DNA of 64,000 nucleotides, taken from NCBI GenBank assembly GCA_019321725.1, contig CM033110.1, positions 23,305,210 through 23,369,209 of the forward strand. The letters are read 5' to 3'. The position numbers were made by a program, and so were the translations under genes. Positions 1 through 8,640 of this stretch are shown piece by piece; position 1 is the stretch's first letter; the number at the start of each line of letters is the position of its first letter. The notes beneath the pieces were generated by a model. That model saw only the letters and a list, made by a program, of their open reading frames with translations, was not told the origin of the DNA and searched no databases. The DNA comes from Paulownia fortunei (Eukaryota; Streptophyta; Magnoliopsida; Lamiales; Paulowniaceae).

Positions 1-103
1 TCTAATGATCTTATTTGTTTTTTCCGTTCCGAAATTATACTAATTATCCCTTGCCATTGGAGCATTTCTCTCTTGTAAAATGTCTAGAAAAATCAGTAAT
101 TTT

Positions 104-210
104 CTTCTGCTCAGGAAACATGAAATTTTCTTCTCACAGATTTTCTTTTTTAACAAAAATCTCTGAAGTCTGACATGTGAATTTTTTTCCATAAATCATC
201 ACAGCAGAAG
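104..210 (-). ncRNA. SNOR58Y: snoR58Y-like box C/D snoRNA (25S rRNA guide)
   Basis: A perfect 7-bp terminal stem, CTTCTGC (210-204) with GCAGAAG (110-104), encloses a perfect C box GTGATGA (202-196) and D box CTGA (114-111). An internal D'-like CAGA lies at 165-162. The stretch just before D' (179-166) is antisense to 25S AGTCTGACATGTG. The D-box-plus-five rule puts methylation on the C in AGTC, 14 nt downstream of the U18 target; this is the spacing between yeast Am649 and Cm663, the latter guided by snR58. About 107 nt is long for the class but normal for plants. The D' box is a one-base variant. Confidence 0.82.
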
Positions 211-281
211 TGAATAAATAAAAAACTCGCAAATCAAACAAACAATTACGTATTAAAGAAAATAAACAAGATTAATTAATT

Positions 282-411
282 AATAAATGATATTGCAGCA
301 GCTCTCATACTCCAAGAAAGTTTATCACTCATGCTACTTATGCCGTATATTGCCTACAGATTAGGCAGGTAATCAAAGAGCCACCGCAATTAAAGTTTTC
401 ACAAAAATTGC
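282..411 (-). ncRNA. Possible additional structured RNA (H/ACA-like) in the snoRNA cluster
   Basis: Between the U18-like and snoR58Y-like units lie three consecutive hairpins. They are GCAATT/AATTGC (411-386), TGCCTA/TAGGCA with a 5-nt loop (367-351), and GTAGCA/TGCTGC (337-295), the last followed by AATATCA, which could hold an ATA variant of the ACA box. The segment is richer in G+C than its surroundings. No C/D box pair fits. A clear H box (ANANNA) was not found, so this is only a candidate H/ACA RNA. Confidence 0.25.
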
Positions 412-464
412 AACTTATTAAAATAAAAACAAAAAAATAATCATATACTCCAAAATAAAAAAGA

Positions 465-544
465 GGAGATCAGAGTTTGGTAAGGGTTTATCAGTCACGG
501 TTTATTCAGAAACACGGACCAAATAAAGCATTCGTCATATCTCC
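465..544 (-). ncRNA. U18: U18-like box C/D snoRNA (25S rRNA 2'-O-methylation guide)
   Basis: The terminal stem is GGAGA (544-540) with TCTCC (469-465). The C box is ATGACGA (538-532, one mismatch to RTGATGA), D' is CTGA (509-506), C' is TGACTGA-like (498-491) and D is CTGA (473-470). The 14 nt upstream of D' (523-510) are antisense to the conserved 25S segment GAAACACGGACCAA. By the D-box-plus-five rule the target is the A in GAAACA, the site I remember as yeast Am649, guided by U18. The same antisense core occurs in vertebrate U18. It should act in the nucleolus with fibrillarin and NOP56/58. Structure and complementarity are seen directly; the name rests on remembered guide-target pairs. 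Confidence 0.88.
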
Positions 545-626
545 AAAATCCAAAAATCATTTAATTTTTAATCTAAATAAGACTCCTATAAACCCCAAAA
601 ATAAAATAAAATAAGAAATTGAAAGA

Positions 627-711
627 GAAATCATCAGAGACTTAAATACTACGAATCATGGATAAATTTACCGATCATATTGTTGCAGTTTTTTTCTCAT
701 CAGATGATTTC
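627..711 (-). ncRNA. Box C/D snoRNA, target not identified
   Basis: Read on the minus strand, a 7-bp terminal stem (GAAATCA at 711-705 pairing with TGATTTC at 633-627) closes an 85-nt RNA. It has a perfect C-box core TGATGA near the 5' end and a perfect D box CTGA at 637-634. The presumptive guide just upstream of the D box (about 638-652) does not match any rRNA stretch I recall, so it is an orphan or guides a less familiar site. It is the first of three such units downstream of the promoter at 800-980, all on the same strand, as in plant polycistronic snoRNA genes. Box and stem geometry are seen; transcription is inferred. Confidence 0.72.
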
Positions 712-799
712 AATTCAGCAAGAAATAGAAAATGAAAAAAAAAAAATAGAAACATAAAGAAAAGGGAAAGGAAAATCTAACCGGCAAATGAAGAAGGGG

Positions 800-980
800 A
801 TGCAGCCAACTGTGAGAGCTTCTCAATATATATAGCAAAGTGGCGATGAGGGGAAAAATGATCAAAAAAACCCTAAATGAAGCCGCGGAGCGCCGCAAGG
901 GGGACTGATGAGTTGCACACCATATGGCATGGGCTTAAATGGGCCTTTGTTTCATGGACTGGTTTCAAGCCCATCTAAAC
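800..980 (-). promoter_or_regulatory. Promoter of the polycistronic snoRNA gene (TATA, telo-box, site II)
   Basis: Reading toward the snoRNAs, the order is several site II elements (TGGGCT at 930-935 and TGGGCC at 940-945 on the plus strand, AGCCCA at 968-973), then a telo-box AAACCCTAA (868-876), then a TATATATA box (826-834). Transcription should start near 800. Site II plus telo-box is the combination reported for plant ribosomal-protein and snoRNA genes. No protein-coding exon is visible downstream in this direction as far as the window edge, so the transcript is probably an independent snoRNA precursor and not a host mRNA. It may continue past position 1. Confidence 0.7.
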
Positions 981-1204
981 TTCGGTTCGGTCCAATGAAA
1001 TATTTAGTTCTATAAACCGGTAAATAAATTGGGATATACAACTTGTTGGGAAAAAAAATAAAAAAAAATGGGACGAACCTATCGAATTAAAAAAATGGAA
1101 CCAAACCAAAATCCAGAAATAATGCAAGAGAATAAAAAAAAATGTGACATACGAATTTTTACGTGAAAAATTCAAATTGGAAAAAATCACGTGACCGTAA
1201 TTCA

Positions 1205-1744
1205 GACAAAACTTTCACTATATATATAGTAAGGTTACAAAATTATTCCTAAACTAGGGATATACAAATAATTCTCAAAAGAATATCTTTTGTATCACAA
1301 ATATCTCAATTTTTTCAACTTAAAATAACAAAGAAAAATATGAAGACTATTTTAAAAAAAAAATTAGAATTTTTCTACATATTCCTTCTCTCAAAATACT
1401 CTATTTTTCTCTCACTCAACTCTCTTGTTTTCTCTTTTTTTTCTTGTGTGTATTATTTAAGAAACGAGAGCTCTATTTATAGGCAAGAATTGATGCTAAT
1501 TTTCAAATTTTGTTTAGTAATTTGAATGATTGATAGCCATATTTTTTTAAATATTTTGATAGTCACTCTATTTTGGTGGATTTACTAACACAACTTTTAT
1601 ACATATTTATGGAAAAAGGTATAGATTTAATATGATGAATCTTTCATATAAATTGTTTCAACAGATCATAGTTTTTTAAAATCTAAACTAGTACACCAAA
1701 TGTAATTAGCAATTATCAATTACATAAAACATAGTACACCAACA
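1205..1744 (-). mobile_element. Probable solo LTR of an LTR retrotransposon
   Basis: On the minus strand the segment begins TGTTGGTG (1744), has a good TATA box CTATAAATAGAG near 1465-1480, a purine- and AG-rich leader after it, and ends in an AT-rich U5-like stretch near 1205. This is the layout of a U3-R-U5 LTR. No internal coding region or second LTR is present, so it would be a solo LTR. Its exact 3' end and target-site duplication were not resolved. It lies about 50 bp beyond the stop codon of the thaumatin-like gene, so it may supply that gene's 3' end. Confidence 0.45.
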
Positions 1745-1795
1745 ATTTCAACTATTCTATCTTTTTTATTAATTTAATCAAAGAACACACCAAAT

Positions 1796-2651
1796 CTAAT
1801 CAGACGTATGAGCAACGCCGCCCCATTTCTCCGGACAGAAAGTTATCACATACTCATCCGAGACACAATTAACCAACGGAGGCGGCGTATCAAAGGCATA
1901 GCTAAAGTAAGAGGGACAAGCATCCTTAAACAGTTTCGAGTACATGCTAGGCCTGCACTTCTCCGGGCTACCATACTCATTCCTGCAACAAAACGAGTCG
2001 AGATTGAACGCCAAGCACGCACTTTTGCACGCCACAACTTCACCTCGGCCATTCACAACTTGGAGTTCTCCAGGGCATGTGGCCTTCAAATTTTTCGAGC
2101 AGCCCCCGACGCGACATTTCGGATCCGAGGTCTTTGTCGAGACGTGGACAGGCAGATTGTAGCCATCCACAAGACTAACATCGTAAAAACTTGGTTGCTT
2201 CTTGTCTACTTGCAATGTGAATTCCACTAATGTGGCTGGAGGGAGGCCTATGCTTCCGTCGCACTCGAGTTTTCCATCGCAATCCCCTGTTTCACAGGCG
2301 GGCTTTTGGTTTGAGGAATCGAAATTGCAGCCTGTACGAGCCCATATTCGGCCTGTCCAATCCCCTGGGGCCTGGAATTTTCGGGTTCTCCCAGGTGGGA
2401 GGTAGAATCCTCCATTGGCTAATACGGGGTGCCCTATGTTTGGGGCAGTTGCAGGCCATATAGGAAATGGGCATTTGTTACTCACATAGAATGTGCATGC
2501 TTGTACTTGTAAATTGCCTGCAAAAATAAATAGTTAAAAATTATGTTTGGAGTAAATATATCAAAAATAAATAAATAGAAAAAGATTGAAATCATGAAGT
2601 ACCTGATACAAGGGCAAGAAACAAAGCTACAAATGTCCCTGGAAATGTCAT
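1796..2651 (-). CDS. Thaumatin-like protein (PR-5 family), secreted
   Basis: Two exons, 2651-2603 and 2517-1796, joined by a GT-AG intron of 85 bp, give 256 residues. Residues 1 to about 23 are a signal peptide. The mature part starts near ACTFYVSNKCPFPIWP and shows thaumatin-family landmarks: WARTGCNFD, a CETGDC-type signature, the acidic-cleft residues of the REDDD set, and a C-terminal FCP. There are 17 cysteines, one more than the usual 16; the extra one lies at the start of the mature protein. Family members are apoplastic defence or developmental proteins, some binding or cleaving beta-1,3-glucans. A TATATATA box at about 2698-2706 lies roughly 50 bp upstream of the ATG. Its tissue and target are not predictable. 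Confidence 0.95.
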
Positions 2652-2706
2652 TCTGCTTGAAATTGAAATCAAGTGGTAGGTTTGGCTGAGATGCTGCATA
2701 TATATA

Positions 2707-3785
2707 CCAGTACAAAATACTTAATTTTATTATTGCAGGTTTATTTGATTCTACGTCAAGTTTTGAGATTAAAAATCTTTAAGACTAAGAAATTCACCGG
2801 TAAAAGAGGAGCGAGGTTTGTATGATTTGGCTTTCTACTAATCAGTAACTTACACGCATTAGGTGACTGAAAATTGACAGTTGCAAAATTTAAATTTAAG
2901 CATAAATGCAGGACGATTCAGTTGCTTTTAGGGTGAGAAATTTCCCCATAAAGCCAAATGTATTTCTTCATTTCATCTATTAATTATAGAAATCTCTAAT
3001 CTATAACCTATATCTATAATCTATAATCTATTATATTTTTTTAAATGTAAAAGTATAATCTTTTGAATGTTTATGTCATTAGTTGAATTGTCGTGGCATT
3101 TATCAAAAATTAATTTGGTTATTTAATTTCCTCATCATTTAATTTTGGACTAATTAACTTCAATTTTTATTTTTATTTTTATGCACATCATCTGTGAGTT
3201 TCACAACCTGGTTTTTACGTCTCTTCCTTTTCATCATAGTGTTGACCAACGGACTCCCAAGAGGGATGTTAAAGTTTTGATGATGAAGAAGTTGACAGGA
3301 CGTTTAATAAGTTCGACACAGTACATTTTATTTGATGGTGTTCATCTAAGTGCATTATTATGTTTGTGTGGCAAATAACTTGAAATATATTAAATTACAC
3401 TCTGTACAATTCTTATATATGGTTAAGTGAAATTTTTGAGTAACTAAATTTCATAATTTTAAATTACAATATAAACTGTAAATCACAACAAATGTTATTT
3501 CTATGTGTTTCAAGAAAAATAAGTTATTGCAATAAATTGCAAATGGCTCTTAAAATATTGAAACAAATCAAGCCCATACTTATTTTTGCTTTTCATGCAA
3601 TAATTGAATCTTTTTTTGGATGCTAGCCATATTTTAGTTCCTCTTGAAATTGGAGACCATAAGGTAAAATGAGTAAGAAAAGTGAAACATATTTAAAAAG
3701 TGAGTAATAAAAATAATCTACTGAAGTGTGTGGATTAATCATAATGACAAATATTTGAGATAGAATTGCCGGTCAATTCTTGGAA
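2707..3785. other. Intergenic, upstream of the thaumatin-like gene
   Basis: AT-rich DNA with no supportable gene. It contains scattered W-box-type TTGAC cores, for example TTGACC near 3242, which would suit a pathogen-responsive gene upstream of 2651, but such cores are common by chance. Short open frames here show no codon structure or homology I recognise. Confidence 0.4.
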
Positions 3786-5363
3786 GGTTAAATTTATTTT
3801 GGCCCCTGTATTAATGATTTGGTATCAAATATTTTATGTACAAATTAAATTTTCAATTACCCCCAAACTTTAAATGGACAAAAAAATTATTGTAACTTTA
3901 TAAAAGAACAAATTCATTTTACCCCCTATTATAGTCTATATAACATTTCAAGCAAAATATCAATCAATTTGACCCTAAACTTTATTCAACATAAAAAATA
4001 ATAATTAAATAATATTTTATTTTTGTTTTATATAGTTTTAAATAATAATTTAAGTATTAGTAAGGTATCATACTTAAAACAAAAATAAATATAATTATTC
4101 GTATGAAAAATAATTATGAAATAATATTTCAAGATATAAAATTCTTAAACAAAGGAAAAAATTCAAAAATAATTTTTTCGGGAGAAAGAGATCCTCTACA
4201 ATCAAATATGTCACTAAACTAACTCCAATCTTTATTCTATATGGAAAAACTAATTGTATAAGCTATAATTTTTGCTTTATAGAAGTTTAAATAAACACAA
4301 AAATATTAATTACATTTCACGCTAACAAATTATAGTAAAATATGATACTAATAAAATTAAAATAAATATATTATTTATATTAAATAAATATACACAAAAA
4401 TAAAAACTTTAATAAATAAGGAAAATATTTTAGAAACGGATTGTTATAAAAAAAAAAAAGAAGAGAGCTTTTATAATCAAATATGTCAACTAGTTTGACC
4501 CTAAATTTTCTTAAATATGAAAATTCTAATTGAATAATGTGTTAAGTTTTTATATTTTAGATATTTTTATTCAAATATGTTTAACAAAATTAACATCCAT
4601 TTTTATGGTTTATTTTTACTTATGTAAAGAAAATTGACTCCTTATTCAATTAATTTCATGTTTAATAAAATTTAGAGGATATGTTTAATTGCTAAGAGGT
4701 CTTTTTTTTAGTAGTTAATTTCTTGAATATTTTTTTTCTTTATGAGTTCAACATTTAAAGTTTTTTTTGTTTATGTTTATTTAATGTAAATAATATACTT
4801 ATTTAATTTATTAGTATGATATTTTACTAATATTTTTGTGTTTGTTTAAACTTATATAAAGCAAAATATGTCTTATTCAATTATTTTTTTCTTGTGGAAT
4901 AAATTTGGAGTTAAATTTATTGACATATTTGATTGTAGATTGTGTTTTTCCCTTAAAACTTCATTTTTAAGTTTTTATTCGTTTAAGACTTTTCTATTTT
5001 GAAATATTTTTTATGTTTATTTTTAATATAAGTAATTGTATTTATTTTATTTTTTAGTAAGGTATCGTACTAATAATTAAAATATTTATTTAAAACTATT
5101 TAAAACAAAAATAAAACATCATTTAATTAATTTTTTATGTTGAATAAAGTTTAGGGTTCAAATTAATTAATATTTTGATTGAGATGAGATAAAATGATAG
5201 AGTATAATAGGGAGTAAAGTGAATTTATTATTTTATAAAGTTAAAAATGTATTTTTGTCCATTCAACTTACTTATTTAAGATCGGAGGGTAATTGAAGAT
5301 TTAAATTATACATGCGGATATTTGATACCATACTATTAGTACAGGGGAAAGTGAATTTAACCC
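3786..5363. mobile_element. Long-inverted-repeat (foldback-like) non-autonomous element
   Basis: The left end starts GGTTAAATTTATTTTGG and the right end, read in reverse complement, starts GGTTAAATTCACTTT. From these ends the two strands match at roughly three-quarters identity for almost the full length, centred near 4575, so the whole 1.58 kb can fold into one hairpin of two arms of about 780 bp. Each arm also carries a module recurring about every 275 bp (near 3940, 4200 and 4475 on the left; mirrored near 5150, 4910 and 4650 on the right). No coding capacity is seen. Target-site duplications were not identified, so the superfamily is open. Confidence 0.75.
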
Positions 5364-5399
5364 TTTTATTTATTTTAGTCCAACACATATTTAATTTCA

Positions 5400-5645
5400 G
5401 TTCAGATAAATTCATCCGAGGGGCCCAAATTACATTAGGTCCATGAGACCTACATCCAATTAAATAGGTATAAATACCACATCCTATTTATTTATAATGT
5501 ACGCACTTTATTTTTTGATTTGTGTTTGTAATTATTCTCTCTAAAATTCTTACTGACTTAAATATCGGAGAATTTTTTAACCTTCCTAACTGTCTGTTTG
5601 TGTAACAGGTAGAAAACCCAACTAAAGAAATAACGAACATGAAAC
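5400..5645 (+). mobile_element. LTR retrotransposon remnant (3' part of an LTR)
   Basis: The segment contains a TATA-like GGTATAAATAC, an R/U5-like region, and the phrase TGACTTAAATATCGGAGAA followed by T- and C-rich sequence and CAGGTAG. This closely resembles the TGACTTRAGYRTCGGAG hallmark I associate with plant gypsy-type LTR ends. Neither a primer-binding site nor coding sequence follows, so it is a degenerate fragment. Recognition is by eye only. Confidence 0.45.
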
Positions 5646-6639
5646 AAGTGGTGAGGTAAAATTATCATATCCAAAAGTAACACATATCGCATATAAAAAC
5701 ATAATTAAACTATATTTTCCATATCTCGACTTTCTTAGAACTCTTTGTAACTTTTATCTTATCACCAAGTCTTCTTATAATAAGTCTTCTTCCGCAGGAT
5801 GTGTAAGCTTTTCTTTTTTATTTTTTTTTCATTACATCAAAATATATAATTTGTGAACAAGTAATTAGCAATCGTCACTCCTTAATAACTATCAACAATT
5901 AACTAGTAAATTACTATAAAGCTATATAAAATCCATACATTTGATGTGATTCCCCAAAACCTCTTGTAACTCAATTTTGTCATTTGAGTTAGGCTTCAAG
6001 GATTCTTAATTCTTCAAAATCTCTCTCACTTGTCTGTTGAGATAAACTCCTAAATTTAGCATCCAATCAATTAATAATAGTCTGTTATTCCTAACATTAA
6101 GGAAGAGAAAAGTGTCAGCTGAATATTAAAGGAGAATTAACATTACCTTTTATAAATGAAATTAAATATTAAAATCATGTCCCTCTCATCATTATCATGT
6201 TTTAAGGTTCGAATTTAAAAAAAATGTATATTTATCAAAACACCATGTAAAATGATCATTTAAGCAGGACCAATCGAGTATAGATAAATAATAATATCAA
6301 AGCATGTATTATTTTTTTTGTGCATATTATTTATAATCTACAAGAACAAGACAAAAAATTTAATTCTTTTTTTGTTTAAAATCTAACAATACATTCAAAT
6401 AGATCAAATGAGGTCTGTTGTGGATGATATTGGAAAAATAAACAAGTGAAATGAAACAAAACAAAAAAGGATAGATAGATGCATTAAACAGTAAAATATT
6501 CTCTTGTTATTAAATTGAAGTGGAGAAAAAAGAAAGATTAATAAAATTACTTATCATCTCTAACTATAAAATAACTATAATTTGCATCATTTTCTTTAAG
6601 GAATATTTGATGGGAAAAAATTAGTAATGCTATACACAG
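5646..6639. other. Intergenic AT-rich DNA
   Basis: No gene, RNA or clear element recognised. Composition and scattered poly-A/T runs suggest decayed transposon sequence. Confidence 0.3.
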
Positions 6640-7012
6640 ATATAATGCGTGTCTTTTTTTTTTTTTTTTTGTTTGATATCCAAGTTTCTGACTTACACCA
6701 GTCAGTCCTGAACCTCCTAACCACTTACCCAATTACCTAGGAGGAGGTAAATCGCGGGATATGCCTCAAATTGGATCACAGTTCCCCCATAACTGTACAC
6801 TTCTGCGCACAAGAAGCCGCCTCTAAACTGATTGCTCCATATTAAACTCCGGTCGTAGGGTCCCACTGGGGATACAGTGATTGTTCCATACCGAAATTCA
6901 GCCGCAGGTTCCAACCAGAATTCGAACCCCCACCCAGCCGCTGGAAGCGAGAAATATGTTGGTTGATCCACCAATTAAATTGTGACCCGAAAGCAATATA
7001 AATCCGTGTCTT
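6640..7012 (-). mobile_element. tRNA-derived SINE with poly-A tail and target-site duplication
   Basis: On the minus strand the element runs from about 6995 to 6655. Near its 5' end is a Pol III B-box match GGTTCGAATTC (about 6919-6929, plus-strand GAATTCGAACC), preceded by an A-box-like GGTGGATCAACC. At its 3' end is a poly-A tail of about 17, seen as poly-T at 6654-6671. It is flanked by imperfect direct repeats ATATAATGCGTGTCT (6640-6654) and ATATAAATCCGTGTCT (6996-7011). The body is markedly less AT-rich than the surroundings. It does not fold as a tRNA, so it is not a functional tRNA gene. Confidence 0.7.
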
Positions 7013-7965
7013 ACTTTTACGTGCAAAGGACATGATTAATTTCTAGTCTCTGCAAATTACAAGTATTAAGGAATAAAGATGGTACAACTAATGAGTGAGT
7101 TTATAAGTTTTTAAAAATATATAATAAACTATTTTAAAAAGAAAAAAGTAAGGATATTCTAACTTATTTTTAAATTTTTTATAAATTCTTTTAATTTGAT
7201 TATATGAATTATAATATTATCAATACTAATATTTTATAAACTCCTTGAGTTTATTTTATTCAAACAGATTAAGAATTTGCTTTTAAAATAAAATTTAGCA
7301 TTTAAAAAGCTCCAGAAATATTAAATAAGCTTAGCCAATCACATTCTAAGTGAGCTCATAATTTTTTTGTTTTTTGTTTTTTGTTTTTTGTTTTTGAACT
7401 TGCAAGCCGACAAAACTGATAAGAGTATTATAAATATATAAATAGAAATTTATGCAACAACGGTATTCCAGTTTCTAAACCTAGCTGATCAGCAGTTTGA
7501 TCAGACATTGATCTGATTAGGTATCACTAGGATAATATAATATAGGGTTGGGACAAAGATTGACTTTTGATTTCACAACCTGATGAGATTTGATTACACC
7601 TACTATGATGTGTGATGGTTCTTTTGTAAGAAGTGGGGCTTAGACTGCGTGCCCGCCGCAGCCAAACTTCGGTGCTTTTGATCTATCTTCTGGTTGGTAG
7701 TCTATGCTAGAAAAGGTTAGTTTTGTACAAGGGAGATTGAGATTTGAAATTTGTGCCCAATGAGCATTGCGTTTGGATTGCTGGTGGGCAGTATCAAGTA
7801 TCTAATGAAATTGTGCTGGGATCTAATTTTGAAATAGTGTAAATTAATCCTTATTTTTTTTTATAAAAAAAAAGAAAGAACAATAGTATAATATTTGAAA
7901 AAAAAATCATAGGTAAGTATTGTTTATTTGCATACATTTTATAGATAATTATCATCAAATCATAA
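7013..7965. other. Intergenic AT-rich DNA
   Basis: Nothing supportable. It includes a short TTTTTTG-type tandem run near 7363-7396 and (TA)n at the right end. Confidence 0.3.
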
Positions 7966-8198
7966 CTAGCTATATATATATATATATTATAGTGAGAAAT
8001 TCGTATCTACTATTTGAATATGTGCATTGGATATAGCCCACAAACCATATGAAAGGGTAAGTCATACTAGGTAAACTCGGTGCGACGGGCAAATACCAAT
8101 ATTCCTACCCAACATCAAATAGTTATATGTTCGTTATCAATATTTTGAAATTCGTGGGAAGTTAATTCTACACTACTTTTAATAATTTACATCTTCAT

Positions 8199-8242
<44 letters not shown>

Positions 8243-8524
8243 TTGAAGTTCTTAATTATGTCCTCATACGAAAAAACTATATATATATAATATATATATA
8301 TATATTATAGTGAGAAATTCGTATCTACTATTTGAATATGTGCATTGGATATAGCCCACAAACCATATGAAAGGGTAAGTCATACTAGGTAAACTCGGTG
8401 CGACGGGCAAATACCAATATTCCTACCCAACATCAAATAGTTATATGTTCGTTATCAATATTTTGAAATTCGTGGGAAGTTAATTCTACACTACTTTTAA
8501 TAATTTACATCTTCATTGATATAT

Positions 8525-8555
<31 letters not shown>

Positions 8556-8591
8556 TTTGTTGAAGTTCTTAATTATGTCCTCATACGAAAA

Positions 8592-8637
<46 letters not shown>

Positions 8638-8640
8638 GGT
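7966..8640. repeat. 318-bp tandem duplication embedded in (TA)n microsatellites
   Basis: A block starting AGTGAGAAATTCG at 7991 is repeated at 8309, period 318, and the two copies (about 7988-8275 and 8306-8597) appear nearly identical by eye. The boundaries and an internal spacer are (TA)n or (AT)n tracts, which likely promoted the duplication by slippage or unequal exchange. The unit contains a relatively G+C-rich core (CTCGGTGCGACGGGC) but no open frame. It looks like a fragment of a dispersed repeat that I could not assign. Confidence 0.85.

Noticed and set aside
710..898. Minus-strand frame of 62 codons at the left edge
   Set aside because: It overlaps the snoRNA promoter, TATA box and first snoRNA; the hydrophobic peptide is a by-product of T-rich DNA.
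1808..2230. 140-codon plus-strand frame inside the thaumatin-like gene
   Set aside because: It is antisense to a gene with clear homology, and its protein has no recognisable features.
3786..5363. Long hairpin as a microRNA precursor
   Set aside because: Far too long and repetitive, and no known microRNA sequence is visible; a foldback transposon explains it better.
6900..6935. tRNA gene suggested by the GGTTCGAATTC B box
   Set aside because: No cloverleaf can be drawn around it; A-tail and target duplications show it is a SINE.
6717..7033. Minus-strand frames of 63-85 codons
   Set aside because: They lie wholly within the SINE, which is non-coding.
7966..8640. Integrated pararetrovirus or geminivirus sequence suggested by the G+C-rich core CTCGGTGCGACGGGC
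   Set aside because: No viral coding region or other viral hallmark; the unit looks like an ordinary dispersed repeat.
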